Shown here one piece after another: positions 12,040 through 12,059 of a stretch of 12,059 bases of DNA. The stretch spans positions 1-12,059 of the forward strand of contig JALSJY010000201.1 of NCBI GenBank assembly GCA_026989045.1. Reading direction: 5' to 3'. The notes under the pieces are model-generated. The model did no database searches. It was not told where the DNA came from and saw only the letters and a list, made by a program, of their open reading frames with translations. Origin of the DNA: Hyphomicrobiales bacterium (GTDB lineage: Bacteria; Pseudomonadota; Alphaproteobacteria; Rhizobiales; Devosiaceae). Numbering within the stretch: position 1 is the first letter of the stretch; each line of letters opens with the position of its first letter. The position numbers were made by a program, and so were the translations under genes.

Positions 12040-12059
12040 TTAACTAAATTCTGGTTAAT
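12039..12059. repeat. Inverted repeat at the window edge
   Basis: ATTAAC (12039-12044) and GTTAAT (12054-12059), nine-base gap. It follows the last stop and could be part of an operator or terminator, but the window ends inside it. Confidence 0.25.

Overview
The window is a stretch of tailed-phage or prophage DNA, AT-rich by eye, from a phage that most likely infects an alphaproteobacterium. The best host clue is a GapR/DUF2312-like gene (6992-7252), a nucleoid-associated family typical of Alphaproteobacteria and their phages. No integrase, terminase, capsid gene or clear CI-type repressor lies in the window, so I cannot say whether this is an integrated prophage or a free phage.

Layout. (1) 1-5441, rightward late genes: the 3' end of a glucosaminidase-domain virion protein, a 47-aa ORF, a tail fibre with a C1q-like tip, an unknown tail-region protein, a DUF1353 protein, an amidase endolysin with a peptidoglycan-binding domain, a small membrane protein, an overlapping spanin-like pair, a three-helix holin candidate and two micro-ORFs. 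Most genes overlap by 1-4 bases or are separated by a few bases. (2) 5477-9189, leftward early DNA-metabolism operon. In transcription order it encodes an ASCH-domain fusion protein, a Sak4-like RecA-core ATPase, the GapR homologue, an unknown phage protein, a small protein like the DnaA C-terminal domain, SSB and a YbcO-like nuclease. (3) 9190-9450, a control region with two strong divergent sigma-70-like promoters whose -35 hexamers share one CTTGTCAAG palindrome. (4) 9451-12039, a second rightward early operon: a 26-module pentapeptide-like repeat protein, a ribbon-helix-helix microprotein, RusA resolvase, an orphan beta-class DNA methyltransferase, a 48-aa ORF, a zinc-finger plus helix-turn-helix protein and a one-helix micro-ORF.

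How it works together. Sak4-like annealase, SSB, RusA and YbcO-like nuclease make a recombination and junction-processing kit split between the two divergent operons, whose promoters appear mutually exclusive. GapR and the DnaA-like protein suggest action on DNA topology and replication start. The late block gives a complete Gram-negative lysis set: holin candidate(s), endolysin, inner- and outer-membrane spanin candidates.

The most striking features are the codon-homogenised four-word repeat gene right behind the divergent promoter, the shared -35 element, two in-frame A-AAA-AAG slippery heptamers placed exactly at domain boundaries (end of the endolysin; between zinc finger and HTH), and the ASCH fusion.
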